Shown here in pieces: positions 1-8,670 of a stretch of 64,000 nucleotides of DNA. Under the pieces are notes generated by a model that was not told the DNA's origin, made no database searches, and saw only the letters and a list, made by a program, of their open reading frames with translations. Position numbers and translations under genes: made by a program. This DNA is from CAWBJO01 sp963789175 (GTDB taxonomy: Bacteria > Pseudomonadota > Alphaproteobacteria > Rhizobiales > Aestuariivirgaceae): the NCBI GenBank assembly GCA_963789175.1, contig CAWBJO010000002.1, positions 206,904 through 270,903 of the forward strand. The letters run 5' to 3'. Every line of letters starts with the position of its first letter. The first letter of the stretch is position 1.

Positions 1-1
1 C

Positions 2-112
2 GTCCTCGATCTCAAGACGCTGTTTTGGGAGCATCTCGGCTATCACGAGCAGCCGGCGTCGCGGAAGTCGGCGCCGATGCGCATGCTGGCGCACGGAGCT
101 GCCGGCGAGTAG
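2..112 (+). CDS. C-terminal 36 residues of an unidentified protein (5' end outside window)
   Basis: An open frame runs from the window edge to a TAG at 110-112 and ends in the residues HGAAGE. It stops 3 bases before the stop codon of the convergent DUF1116 gene, which fits a real gene end. The tail is too short to show a domain, so no function is assigned. Position beside the DUF1116 gene suggests the same catabolic neighbourhood, but that is inference only. Confidence 0.4.
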   Translation, partial: VLDLKTLFWEHLGYHEQPASRKSAPMRMLAHGAAGE

Positions 113-115
113 CGC

Positions 116-1369
116 TCAGGCGTAGCGCCTTCGATAGGCGGCCGCCGCTTTTTCAAAGCATTCGATCGGTGCACGAACGATGCCGGCCCCAATCTGGCCG
201 CCGTCACGACCGGCGATGCCGATGTCCATGACAGGCCGAATTTTAGTCGAAAGCACTTTGAAGACGTCGATGCCGGTGGGCGTGCCGCGGTAGCGAAGAT
301 ACGGGATCTGGTAGTCCGGATTTTCTCCCCATACGATTTCGTAGAGCTCGAGGTTGCGCGCCACCATCGCCTCGGGAGATCCTCCCTGATAGGACTGGAG
401 CGGGAAGGCGGCTGCCTGCGCGAAGCCACCGAGCCCGATCGTCTCGGTGATGATGCTCTCGCCGCCCATCCAGGTGATCTCGTCTTCGCCGTGACCCTCG
501 AACAGACGGGCCTCGACCGTCGCGTGCGGACCGGTGAACCACTCGTCGCCCAGTCCCGAGACGCGGATCGCGAAGCCTTCGCAGTTGAAGGCCATGGCGG
601 TGACGAGGCTCGAGGCTTCGACACCGTGCGCCGCATCGGCGGTGGCTTTCGCGGCCGCCATCGACACGCGGAGAAAGAAGTAGTTGTCCTCGGTGATGGC
701 AGTGAGGGCCGTCTCGACGCTGTCGGGATCATCGACCGCCATGCGGACGAGAGCCGGGGAAATTTGACGCATGAACAGCAGCGATGCAGCGGTATTGCGG
801 CTGTGCAGCTCGTCACCCATGTGGAGGGCGCGCTTCATCAGCGGCTTAAGCGGAAGTCCGCCGGTGCGGCGAACCGCCTCGGCCACGACGGGGGCAACGA
901 GGTTCTGGGTGTGGAGCAGGCGGTCGCGGACGCCGTCGTCGTAGACGCCGTAGTTCAGGCGTCGTGGGTTCGTTCCTTCGTAGAAATTGCAGTAGCCGAC
1001 ATTGCCGGCCGTCGTATTGCGGACGACGAAGACCGGCATCGAGGCCGAGTAAACGCCGGCCAGAGAGCCCACGCAGCCATGGGCGTGGCAACCGTCGACA
1101 GAAATTTCGCCGCGCTCGAGCTTGGCTTCGGCATCCGCGGCATCGCGGGCAAGCCCTTCGAATAGAGCCGCACCGACGACGGCGCGCCGCTGACCGCCCT
1201 GGTAGCGCGACCAGGCCATCGGCGGACCGGACGTCAGGATGAGATTGGCCGCCATGCCGGGAACTGCGGAAACAGCAGGCGCAATCGCCTCGAGGACGGG
1301 TGCAGCAGTCGTGAGACGGACAAAGGCCTCGGTGTTGGCGCTCGAACGACGGCTCTCGATATCACCCAT
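116..1369 (-). CDS. DUF1116 family protein, AllG/YlbE-like (oxamate carbamoyltransferase subunit family)
   Basis: This 417-residue protein has the length and composition of the DUF1116 family, with conserved stretches such as DGCHAHGCVGS (about residue 90) and FNCEGFAIRVSGLG (about 265). The E. coli member AllG works with AllF (FdrA) and AllH as oxamate carbamoyltransferase at the end of anaerobic allantoin breakdown, yielding carbamoyl phosphate. No FdrA-like or carbamate kinase gene is visible here, though the left neighbourhood is cut off. The gene is divergent from the glutamine synthetase gene across a 241-base gap, so it may share control with that operon. Its own substrate is unknown; a ureido or carbamoyl compound is the natural guess. 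The start is an ATG at 1369. Confidence 0.75.
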   Translation of the reverse strand: MGDIESRRSSANTEAFVRLTTAAPVLEAIAPAVSAVPGMAANLILTSGPPMAWSRYQGGQRRAVVGAALFEGLARDAADAEAKLERGEISVDGCHAHGCVGSLAGVYSASMPVFVVRNTTAGNVGYCNFYEGTNPRRLNYGVYDDGVRDRLLHTQNLVAPVVAEAVRRTGGLPLKPLMKRALHMGDELHSRNTAASLLFMRQISPALVRMAVDDPDSVETALTAITEDNYFFLRVSMAAAKATADAAHGVEASSLVTAMAFNCEGFAIRVSGLGDEWFTGPHATVEARLFEGHGEDEITWMGGESIITETIGLGGFAQAAAFPLQSYQGGSPEAMVARNLELYEIVWGENPDYQIPYLRYRGTPTGIDVFKVLSTKIRPVMDIGIAGRDGGQIGAGIVRAPIECFEKAAAAYRRRYA

Positions 1370-1396
1370 GTCTTCCCGCCCGCATACGCCGTTGAA

Positions 1397-1418
1397 AACT
1401 AATTGACCGATTAATTAA
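1397..1418. promoter_or_regulatory. AT-rich dyad between divergent DUF1116 and glutamine synthetase genes, candidate operator
   Basis: In an otherwise GC-rich gap there is an AT-rich patch with the dyad TAAT-N6-ATTA (1400-1413) overlapping the palindrome TTAATTAA (1411-1418). It lies 28 bases upstream of the DUF1116 start and about 190 bases upstream of the glutamine synthetase start. Short dyads like this are common targets of GntR- or LysR-type regulators, but no regulator gene is in view and the assignment is inference. Confidence 0.3.
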
Positions 1419-1610
1419 CCTCTGACACCATGGCGCGCAAATGTTATCCGTCGGCGCACGCAGCAGCGGCGGAGGCAGGAGGGGAGAAACGCACACGCGC
1501 GGGGAGGCACGTCCGTTCGGCAATGCCGATTGCGGCACACGCACGGCCGCCCCACCCATTCCCGCACCACCTCGAAACGCGCTTCTCAACCATGCAAAGG
1601 CGGAGCATCC

Positions 1611-3014
1611 GTGAACGACGAAACCTCCAGAAACGCGCCCGGCAAGTCAACGGCTCGACCGAAGGACAACGAAACGGCGGCCGGGCTGCGCGGCAGGCTC
1701 GAAGGCGAGGGCGTCAAGTATCTGCTGTCGAGTTACGTCGACATGCACGGCGTTCCGAAAGCGAAGATGGTTCCGCTCAGCCATCTCGAGCAGATGCTCG
1801 GCGGTTCGGAGCTGTTCACCGGTGCGGCGCTCGAAGGCGTGCCGCAGGACGTCAGCGAGGAGGAGGTCGCGGCGCATCCCGATCCCGCCTCGTGCATCGT
1901 GCTGCCGTGGAACAGAGAGGTGGCGTGGTTCGCGAGCAACCTGTGGAGCCGCGGCAAGCCGTTCGAGGCTTGCAGCCGCACCATCCTCAGCAACGTGATG
2001 GCGAGCGCCGCCCAGAAAGGTTTCGTGCCGCAGCTCGGCATGGAGGCGGAGTTCTTCGTATTCCGCAGCGGCGCCGACGGCTCGTTCCATCCGATCTCCG
2101 AGCGCAAGCACCTGGACAAGCCGGCCTACGACGTCGTCCGGCTGCTCGACAACATGGGCTGGATGGGAGAGCTCGTCGACGCCATGAACAGCCTCGGCTG
2201 GGATGTCTATTCCCTCGACCACGAGGATGGCATCGGCCAGTTCGAGGTGGATTTCATCTATTCCGACGGCCTGACGATGGCCGACCGCTACGTCTTTTTC
2301 CGGATGATGGCCAACGAGATCGCCGGGCGGCACGGCGGCTTCGCTAGCTTCATGCCGAAGCCCTATCCCGACCGGGCGGGAAGCGGCGCGCACTACAACA
2401 TCTCGATCAAGGATAAATCCAGCGGGCGCAACCTGTTCCTCGACGAGAAGGACGCGCGCGGCTGCAAGCTCTCAAAGATCGGCTACCAGTTCATCGCCGG
2501 CGTCCTCAGACACATGCCGGCGATCTGCGCCGTCGCCGCGCCAACCGTCAACAGCTACAAGCGGCTGGTGCTAAAGGGCAGCCAGTCGGGATTCACCTGG
2601 GCGCCGGTCTTCGTCTGCTACGGCAACAACAACCGCACCAACACGGTACGCATTCCGCTCGCCGGAGGGCGCATCGAGCTGCGGGCGGCCGACAGCGCGT
2701 GCAATCCCTATCTCGGAATCGCGATGGTCCTGCAGGCGGGCCTCGAAGGCATCGCCGAGGGACTCGACCCGGGCGAGCCGCGCACTGACAACATGTACGT
2801 GAAGACCGAAGAAGAACTGAAGAAGCTCGGCGTCGCGCATTTGCCGGAAACCCTCGAGGAGGCGCTCGACGCCTTCGAAGCCGATCCGCTCGGCGTGAGG
2901 GTGATGGGCCAGACGATGCGCGACACGTGGCTCGAAAACAAGCGCAACGAATGGAACAACTATGTGCACCACGTTTCCGACTGGGAGCATTCGCGCTATC
3001 TTCGGATGTTCTAG
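1611..3014 (+). CDS. glnT: type III glutamine synthetase-family ligase (GlnT / gamma-glutamylmethylamide synthetase-like)
   Basis: The 467-residue protein shows the glutamine synthetase fold: an N-terminal beta-grasp region with SSYVDMHGVPKAK, then the catalytic domain with GMEAEFFVF (metal-binding glutamates), GQFEVDF, GSGAHYNIS and NNRTNTVRIP. Members join ammonia or a small amine to glutamate with ATP. In this family gamma-glutamylmethylamide and gamma-glutamyl-polyamine synthetases are close relatives, so the amine is not certain. A GTG start at 1611 is preferred because GGCGGAG lies just upstream; the open frame extends to 1530 without a family match. Tyr396 in DNMY aligns with the tyrosine that is adenylylated in type I enzymes (Tyr397 in E. 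coli). It is the first gene of a run with a phosphoesterase, a permease and a nucleotidyltransferase-fold protein. Confidence 0.85.
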   Translation: MNDETSRNAPGKSTARPKDNETAAGLRGRLEGEGVKYLLSSYVDMHGVPKAKMVPLSHLEQMLGGSELFTGAALEGVPQDVSEEEVAAHPDPASCIVLPWNREVAWFASNLWSRGKPFEACSRTILSNVMASAAQKGFVPQLGMEAEFFVFRSGADGSFHPISERKHLDKPAYDVVRLLDNMGWMGELVDAMNSLGWDVYSLDHEDGIGQFEVDFIYSDGLTMADRYVFFRMMANEIAGRHGGFASFMPKPYPDRAGSGAHYNISIKDKSSGRNLFLDEKDARGCKLSKIGYQFIAGVLRHMPAICAVAAPTVNSYKRLVLKGSQSGFTWAPVFVCYGNNNRTNTVRIPLAGGRIELRAADSACNPYLGIAMVLQAGLEGIAEGLDPGEPRTDNMYVKTEEELKKLGVAHLPETLEEALDAFEADPLGVRVMGQTMRDTWLENKRNEWNNYVHHVSDWEHSRYLRMF

Positions 3015-3023
3015 CGCGGGAGT

Positions 3024-4010
3024 ATGCCGGCGATGTTCTGGAAAAAGAAACCGGCAGGCGGCGACACGCTGGTCATCTTCTTTGCCAGCGACCTGCACGG
3101 CTCCAACGTCTGCTTCAGGAAGTTCCTCAATGCGGCACAATTCTACAAGGCCAACGTCCTGATCATGGGCGGCGATATCACCGGCAAGGCGCTGATGCCG
3201 ATCTGCGAGCAGGACGACGGCACGTTCCTCGCGTTCCGGTCGGGAGCCACCACGCGCCTGTCGACCAAAGACGAGGTCGACCAGTTCACAAAGCTGACCT
3301 CGGACCAGGGCTTCTATCCGTGCGTCATGCGGGAGGAGGAGTACCGCGGCCTGCGCGACGACGAGGACAGGCGGCACGAACTCTTCAAGAAGCTGGTGGT
3401 GGAGCGGGTGCGCGAGTGGTGCGAGCTCGCAGGCCAGAAAATGGCGGGCAGCGAAATTCCCGTCATCTCGGCGCCCGGCAACGACGATTTCCTGGAGATC
3501 GATGCGGTGCTGCGGGCCTCGCCGCACGTTCAGTTCCACGAGATGGAAGTGACCGAGCTCAAGGGCTACGAAATACTCCACTGCGGCGGGTCGAACTACA
3601 CGCCATGGAACACGGACCGCGAGTACAGCGAGGACGAATACGTTCAGCGTTTCGCGGAGCTCATGCCACAGGTCAAGGACATGACACGATGCATCTTCAA
3701 CGTGCACGTGCCGCCGCACGGCACGGCCCTCGACGCCTGCTCCAAGCTCGATGAGAATCTCCAGGTCGTCTACGAGATGGGCAATCCCGTGCAGATGCAC
3801 GCCGGCAGCACGACCGTCCACAAGGTCATCGAGGAGCGTCAGCCGCTGCTCGGCCTGCACGGACACATACACGAGGGCAGGGGAAACATCAGGATCGGCA
3901 GGACGGTGTGCGTCAATCCGGGAAGCGTTTACCCGGAGGGACTGTTGCAGGGCGCACTCGTCACGCTGGGCGACGGGCAGGTGAAAGCCGTGCACATGAC
4001 GCAAGGCTAG
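3024..4010 (+). CDS. calcineurin-like metallophosphoesterase
   Basis: The motifs of a binuclear metallophosphoesterase occur in order: SDLHG (residue about 22), MGGDI (about 50), GNDD (about 153, where most relatives have GNH), NVHVPPHG (about 223) and LHGHIHEG (about 273). The protein is soluble, 328 residues, and starts 9 bases after the glutamine synthetase stop. A second ATG at 3033 has better spacing from the GGGAG at 3018-3022 and may be the true start. The substrate is unknown. Its place between a glutamine synthetase and a nucleotidyltransferase-fold gene makes a phosphodiester or nucleotidyl-protein substrate conceivable, which is inference. Confidence 0.8.
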   Translation: MPAMFWKKKPAGGDTLVIFFASDLHGSNVCFRKFLNAAQFYKANVLIMGGDITGKALMPICEQDDGTFLAFRSGATTRLSTKDEVDQFTKLTSDQGFYPCVMREEEYRGLRDDEDRRHELFKKLVVERVREWCELAGQKMAGSEIPVISAPGNDDFLEIDAVLRASPHVQFHEMEVTELKGYEILHCGGSNYTPWNTDREYSEDEYVQRFAELMPQVKDMTRCIFNVHVPPHGTALDACSKLDENLQVVYEMGNPVQMHAGSTTVHKVIEERQPLLGLHGHIHEGRGNIRIGRTVCVNPGSVYPEGLLQGALVTLGDGQVKAVHMTQG

Positions 4011-4050
4011 CGCCCATCGACGGGAAGGGAACGAGAAGGGGAGTACGGAC

Positions 4051-5676
4051 ATGACCACGACCTCAGGCAGCGGCGAGCAGCGCGTCTTCCTGCGCAAGGC
4101 ATCGGGCCTCATTCGAACGGCGGGACTTCTCGACGTTCTGATCTACGACATCGGCATCGTCAGCGTCGGCCTCGGCATCGGCACGATGATGTACTACGGG
4201 CCGGCCTTCTATCCGGGCGGCAACCTCATCGCGGGAAGCGTCATCGCCGGCGTGATGATGGCCCTCATCTGCCTCGGCATGATCTGCTGGTCGGTGACAC
4301 TGCCGCGGTCGGGCGGCATCTATGTGTTCGGATCGCGCAGCCTGCCGCCGTTCCTGGCATTCACGCTGAGCCTGGTCGAGATCACGGCGTGGCTCTTCTA
4401 CTGCGCCATCGCCGCCTACTGGATCGTGCTCCTCGGCATCGCACCGATGTTCGGTCTGCTCGGGCTTCTCAACAACAACCAGGGCCTCACCGACTTTTCG
4501 GCATGGGTGGTACAGCCGTGGCCGAAGTTCATCATCGGATCGCTCATCCTGCTCCTCAGCGCGCTCATCCTGTCGGGCGGCATGCGGAGGTTCCTGCAAT
4601 CGCAGAAAGTGGTGTTCTCGGTCGCCATGTTCGGGTCGCTGCTCCTCATCCTCGTGCTGGCGCTGCACTCGCGCGAGGATTTCATGGCGACGTTCAATTC
4701 GATGATGCAGCCGCTGATGAACACGCCGGACGCCTATAACGACATCATCAAGTCGGCGGCGGCGAACGGCTGGACGACAGCCAACGCCACGTGGCAGACG
4801 ACGGTGCTGGTTTCGAACTGGGCGTTCCTGCCGCTCATCGGTGCTGCGTTCTCGATCTCGATCGCCGGCGAAATCAAGTCGGTCGAACGATCGCAGATCT
4901 TCGGCATGCTCGGCGCCATCATCATCAACGTCATCATCTGGATGGTGACGATCGCGCTCGCCAACAACGTCTTCGGCTACGACTTCATCGGCTCGGCCGT
5001 CTACAACGAGCTCGCGGTCGGCGGCCAGGGCGTGGCAATGCCGGCCAGCGCGACGATCACGCTGCTCACCGGCGTCCTGACGCAGTCGTGGCTCATAACC
5101 TTCCTGGTCTCGCTGGGCTTCATCGGCTGGATCTGGATGTGGATCCCTGGAATGCACACATTCGCCGTGCGCGCCGTGGTGGCGTGGGCCTTCGACCGCG
5201 TGGCGCCGAGCCAGCTCGCCACGATATCGCAGACCCGCCATACGCCGTCGGTGGCCATCTGGGTGTGCTGGGTCGTCACCGTGATCTTCATGGCGCTTTT
5301 CAGCTTCTCGAGCTTCTTCGCCACGATCATCATCCTGATCGAGGCGGCGGTGCTCGCATGGAGCATCGTTCTGGCGGCGGGAATCTTCTTCCCCTACATC
5401 CGTCCGCACATCTACAACAAATCGCCGATCGCGAAGCATCGGATCCTCGGGCTGCCGGTGATGTCGATCGCCTGCTTCCTGGGCTTCCTCGCTTCGCAGT
5501 TCTATTTCTGGGTGCTGTTCTCCGATCCGGTCGCCGCCGGTCACCAGACGAACCAGGTGATCATCGTCGCCGGAGTGTTCGTCATCGGCATCCTGTTCTT
5601 CTTCTTCATGAAGGCCTATAGAAGGTCGCAAGGCGTCGACGTCAGTCTGGCGTTCAAGGAAATTCCGATCGAGTAG
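4051..5676 (+). CDS. APC-superfamily amino acid/amine permease
   Basis: A 541-residue integral membrane protein with about 12 hydrophobic helices. It starts with a short polar N-terminus and a first helix around VLIYDIGIVSVGLGIG, the unwound-helix region typical of amino acid-polyamine-organocation transporters. GAAFSISIAGEIKSVER (about residue 270) fits the conserved helix 6 region. The ATG at 4051 follows GAAGGGGAG. It lies in the run between the phosphoesterase and the nucleotidyltransferase-fold gene, so the cluster has two uptake routes: this permease and the ABC transporter downstream. Substrate is unknown; an amine, amino acid or guanidino compound is likely from context. Confidence 0.8.
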   Translation: MTTTSGSGEQRVFLRKASGLIRTAGLLDVLIYDIGIVSVGLGIGTMMYYGPAFYPGGNLIAGSVIAGVMMALICLGMICWSVTLPRSGGIYVFGSRSLPPFLAFTLSLVEITAWLFYCAIAAYWIVLLGIAPMFGLLGLLNNNQGLTDFSAWVVQPWPKFIIGSLILLLSALILSGGMRRFLQSQKVVFSVAMFGSLLLILVLALHSREDFMATFNSMMQPLMNTPDAYNDIIKSAAANGWTTANATWQTTVLVSNWAFLPLIGAAFSISIAGEIKSVERSQIFGMLGAIIINVIIWMVTIALANNVFGYDFIGSAVYNELAVGGQGVAMPASATITLLTGVLTQSWLITFLVSLGFIGWIWMWIPGMHTFAVRAVVAWAFDRVAPSQLATISQTRHTPSVAIWVCWVVTVIFMALFSFSSFFATIIILIEAAVLAWSIVLAAGIFFPYIRPHIYNKSPIAKHRILGLPVMSIACFLGFLASQFYFWVLFSDPVAAGHQTNQVIIVAGVFVIGILFFFFMKAYRRSQGVDVSLAFKEIPIE

Positions 5677-5696
5677 GACGGACGAAGCAGCAGTCC

Positions 5697-6470
5697 ATGA
5701 GCCTCAAGAATCTGCATTTCGTCGACGAGGCTCTCAGACTGGCGCAGAAGGCGGAGGAGCAGGGAATCCGGCTGCGGATTCTCGGCTCCATCGCCTATCG
5801 CATCCACTCTCCGAAGAACGTTCACCTTTTCGCCGAGATGGAGCGCGAGCTCACCGACGTCGATTTCGGCGCCGAGCGGCGGCAGGGTCATGCGATCCGG
5901 GAGTTCATGAAGGGCGAAGGCTACCATTCCAACGACGGCATGTTCGTGGGTACGGAGGGGGCGCGGCACGTCTACAACCACCCTGAATGGCCGCTGCACG
6001 TCGACGTGTTCACCGACGAGCTCAACTACTGCCATCCGATCTCGTTCAGGGGGCGACTGGAACTCGATTTTCCGACCATAACGACGACCGACCTGCTGCT
6101 CGAGAAGATGCAGATCGTCGAGATCAACCTGAAGGACCTGAAGGATACGATGGTGCTGCTGCTCGAGCATCCGATCGGCGACAGCTCGGCAGGGCGGGAA
6201 AGCATCGACGAGCGCTACATCGTCGACATCATGGCTCGCGACTGGGGGTTCTACTACACGTTCACGACCAACCTCAGGAAGGTGGTGGACTTCATACCCC
6301 AGATGCCGGCGCTCGGAGATGCAGGCGGGGCCGTCATCCGCGGCCGCATCGACGACCTCCTGCGCAGGATCGAGACGGCTCCAAAATCCATGAAATGGAA
6401 CCTCAGGGCCAAGATCGGACCGCGCGTGCGCTGGTACCAGGAGGTTTCGGAAAAAGGAGAAATCTTCTAA
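5697..6470 (+). CDS. nucleotidyltransferase-fold protein of unknown function
   Basis: The 257-residue protein shows the sparse signature of the polymerase-beta/MNT nucleotidyltransferase fold: LGS at residues 29-31, TDVDF with Asp54 and Asp56, and a third acidic residue, Asp103, in HVDVF. The C-terminal half is helical and has no motif I recognise. The gene begins 20 bases after the permease stop and ends 130 bases before the ABC transporter genes. Possible roles include nucleotidylation of a small molecule or protein, or a catalytically dead regulator. With a glutamine synthetase and a phosphoesterase in the same run, a local modification system is a testable idea and not a conclusion. Confidence 0.6.
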   Translation: MSLKNLHFVDEALRLAQKAEEQGIRLRILGSIAYRIHSPKNVHLFAEMERELTDVDFGAERRQGHAIREFMKGEGYHSNDGMFVGTEGARHVYNHPEWPLHVDVFTDELNYCHPISFRGRLELDFPTITTTDLLLEKMQIVEINLKDLKDTMVLLLEHPIGDSSAGRESIDERYIVDIMARDWGFYYTFTTNLRKVVDFIPQMPALGDAGGAVIRGRIDDLLRRIETAPKSMKWNLRAKIGPRVRWYQEVSEKGEIF

Positions 6471-6600
6471 AGAGCCGGCGCGGCGTCACGGGGATGCCAT
6501 TGCCCGGTTCCCGCGGCGATGGTTAAATAGCTGCAGGGAGAGCTGGAATCCGGCTCCATACGCTCGGATCCAGACCTCGGACAGGGAGGAGTACAATTCC

Positions 6601-7830
6601 ATGAGTATGAGATCGTGGCTGCCATCCGCAGCCCGCGCGTTTGCCGTCGTGGCGCTGGTTGCGCTCGCTGCGGCGTCGGGCTCGGTCGAGAGCCTCGCAC
6701 AGGCCATCAAGATCGGCGCCCCCATACCGCAGACCGGGCCGTTCGCCAGCGACGGCGGCGTGATGGAAAAAGCGATCAAGCTGGCCGTCTCCGATCTCAA
6801 CAAGTCCGGCGGCGTGCTCGGCCGTCAGGTCGAGGTCGAGTTCTTCGACATCGGCGATCTGTCGCCCGACAAGCTGCAGGCGGCGGCCGCCAACCTCATC
6901 GACCGCGGCAAGGCCGATTTCATCGTGACGGGCTATGGCGGCTTCGGTCCCGACATTCCGGCCTTCTGCCCGCAGGGCGTGCCGTTCATTCACAACGACG
7001 CATTCACGAGCGTCGTCGACATGATGAACAATATGGGCTGCACGAGCATCTTCAACGCGTCGGACGTCGAGGCCGCGTATGGGAAGGTCATGTTCGACCA
7101 GATCAACACGCTCGGCCTCACCTTCAAGAACAAGAAGATGGCGATCGTGCATGGTCCGTATGAATGGGAATCGGGCCTGAGCAAGTCGATGGCCGAAGCT
7201 GCGAAGGCGCAGGGCTGGGAGATCGTCGTTCAGGAGGAAGTGCCCTACGAAAGCGTGCAGTGGTCGGGCATCCTGAGCAAGATCCGCGCCGCCGATCCGG
7301 CCATCGTCCATATCGAGGTCCTGGACACCGGACTCACCAACACCTTCATCCAGCAGTATCTCGAGAATCCGGTAAAAGGCGCGATTCTCAATGCCGGCTA
7401 CGCGGCGAGCATTCCGGCCTTCGGCGAAGTCATCACCAAGAGCAACGTCGAGGGTGTGCTCGGCATGACCCTGTCGGCGCAGCTGCCGGGATCGGACGGC
7501 GATGCCTTCGCCCAGAAATGGCGGGACGCCTACAACGAGGAGCCGCCGTGGAGCCTCGCCGCCCAGCTATACGACGAGGTGAACATGTGGGCGGCGGCCG
7601 TCACCCAGGCCGGCAATCCTTCCGATCACGCCGCAGTGGTCAAGGCACTCAAGGAGATGAGCTTCAAAGGCCTGACGGGCACCCTCAAGTTCAACGAGCG
7701 CTTCATGATCCTGACGAGCGACGCCAGCCAGCCGGCGTTCCTCTTCCAGGTCCAGGACAAGAAGCTCGTGCCGCTCATGATCGGCACCAAGAAGACGGGC
7801 GAATTCGTCGAGCCAAGCTGGGCGAAGTAA
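6601..7830 (+). CDS. ABC transporter periplasmic substrate-binding protein, branched-chain amino acid/amide type
   Basis: The 409-residue protein has an N-terminal signal peptide (SWLPSAARAFAVVALVALAA, cleavage near residue 30) followed by a type I periplasmic binding protein core. IKIGAPIPQTGPFASDGG (about residue 37) is typical of the Leu/Ile/Val-binding family, which also includes amide, urea and short-chain amine binders. ATG at 6601 follows a clear GGGAGGAG. It heads the five-gene transporter and lies 130 bases after the preceding gene, so a separate promoter is possible. Ligand is not predictable from motifs; the neighbouring ureohydrolases suggest a guanidino or amidino compound. Confidence 0.88.
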   Translation: MSMRSWLPSAARAFAVVALVALAAASGSVESLAQAIKIGAPIPQTGPFASDGGVMEKAIKLAVSDLNKSGGVLGRQVEVEFFDIGDLSPDKLQAAAANLIDRGKADFIVTGYGGFGPDIPAFCPQGVPFIHNDAFTSVVDMMNNMGCTSIFNASDVEAAYGKVMFDQINTLGLTFKNKKMAIVHGPYEWESGLSKSMAEAAKAQGWEIVVQEEVPYESVQWSGILSKIRAADPAIVHIEVLDTGLTNTFIQQYLENPVKGAILNAGYAASIPAFGEVITKSNVEGVLGMTLSAQLPGSDGDAFAQKWRDAYNEEPPWSLAAQLYDEVNMWAAAVTQAGNPSDHAAVVKALKEMSFKGLTGTLKFNERFMILTSDASQPAFLFQVQDKKLVPLMIGTKKTGEFVEPSWAK

Positions 7831-7846
7831 GAGGTCGGGCAGGAGG

Positions 7847-7921
7847 ATGAGGACGTTCGGTACCAGCCTCCTGCCGCCGGCCACCGCGACCGCCGAACCG
7901 GTCGCGACGGTGCAGACGTGA
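7847..7921 (+). CDS. possible 24-residue leader peptide overlapping the ATPase start
   Basis: An ATG at 7847 preceded by CAGGAGG opens a 24-codon frame ending in a TGA at 7919-7921, which overlaps the GTG start of the ABC ATPase as GTGA. The ATPase start itself has no good ribosome-binding site. The likely reading is that ribosomes load at the strong site upstream and reinitiate at the GTG. The peptide has no recognisable feature, and the frame could also be accidental. Confidence 0.25.
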   Translation: MRTFGTSLLPPATATAEPVATVQT

Positions 7922-8670
7922 GCGCGGCGGCCGCAGACGTCCCGCTCATGTCCCTCAAGGGCGTGAGCAAGCGCTTCGGCGGGCTCAAGGCCATCGACGA
8001 CCTGAGCCTCGACATCAAGGCCGGCGAGATCCTCGGCATCGCCGGTCCCAACGGGGCGGGAAAGACGACCCTGCTCAATGTGTGCACCGGACACCTGCAG
8101 CCGACCTCGGGCGTGCTGCTGTTCGAGGGCCGCCCGGCGAGCGGGCTTACACCGCATCGCCACTGCCATCTGGGCATTGCGCGGACCTTCCAGATTCCGC
8201 AGGTCTTCGCATCGCTGTCGGTCGAGGAAAACGTCGCCACCGGCGCCACCTTCGGGCGTGCGGGACGGGAAGGCATCGATCCGAACGGACAACTCGCCGA
8301 AGTGATGCAGCTCGTCGGCCTGACGCGGCAGCGGCACGACGATGTCACGCGGGTCGATCTCCTCACCCGCAAGCGCATCATGCTCGCGGCGGCCCTCGCG
8401 ACACGGCCGAAAATCATCTTCCTCGACGAACCGCTGAGCGGACTGAACGCCGAGGAGGTCGACGTTTTCGTCGATCTCTTCCGCCACCTGCATGCCGCGC
8501 TGGCACTGACCTTCGTCATCGTCGAGCACAAGGTGCGGGCGCTGGCGGCGCTGTCGCAACGCATCCTCATCCTCAATTTCGGGTCGCTCCTGTGCCTCGA
8601 CCGGCCCGCGGTCGTGCTCAACGACCCGCGCGTCGTCGACGTCTATCTGGGATCGCAGAATCTTGCTTAG
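7918..8670 (+). CDS. ABC transporter ATP-binding protein (LivG-type)
   Basis: The 250-residue ATPase has Walker A GPNGAGKTT, the LivG-type insert GIARTFQIPQVF, Walker B IIFLDEP and the switch His in VEHK. The usual LSGGQ signature is replaced by DLLTRKR, a non-canonical form; its partner at 8663 keeps a canonical LSGGE, so the two ATP sites of the pair may not be equal. GTG at 7918 overlaps the stop of a short upstream frame. ATG at 7948 is an alternative start, but no ribosome-binding site precedes it. Confidence 0.85.
   Translation: MSAAAADVPLMSLKGVSKRFGGLKAIDDLSLDIKAGEILGIAGPNGAGKTTLLNVCTGHLQPTSGVLLFEGRPASGLTPHRHCHLGIARTFQIPQVFASLSVEENVATGATFGRAGREGIDPNGQLAEVMQLVGLTRQRHDDVTRVDLLTRKRIMLAAALATRPKIIFLDEPLSGLNAEEVDVFVDLFRHLHAALALTFVIVEHKVRALAALSQRILILNFGSLLCLDRPAVVLNDPRVVDVYLGSQNLA

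Noticed and set aside
4063..5631. Long minus-strand frame opposite the APC permease
   Set aside because: The composition (Asp/Glu/Arg/His-rich, no domain) is typical of antisense to a hydrophobic GC-rich gene; the plus strand has clear membrane helices and a ribosome-binding site.
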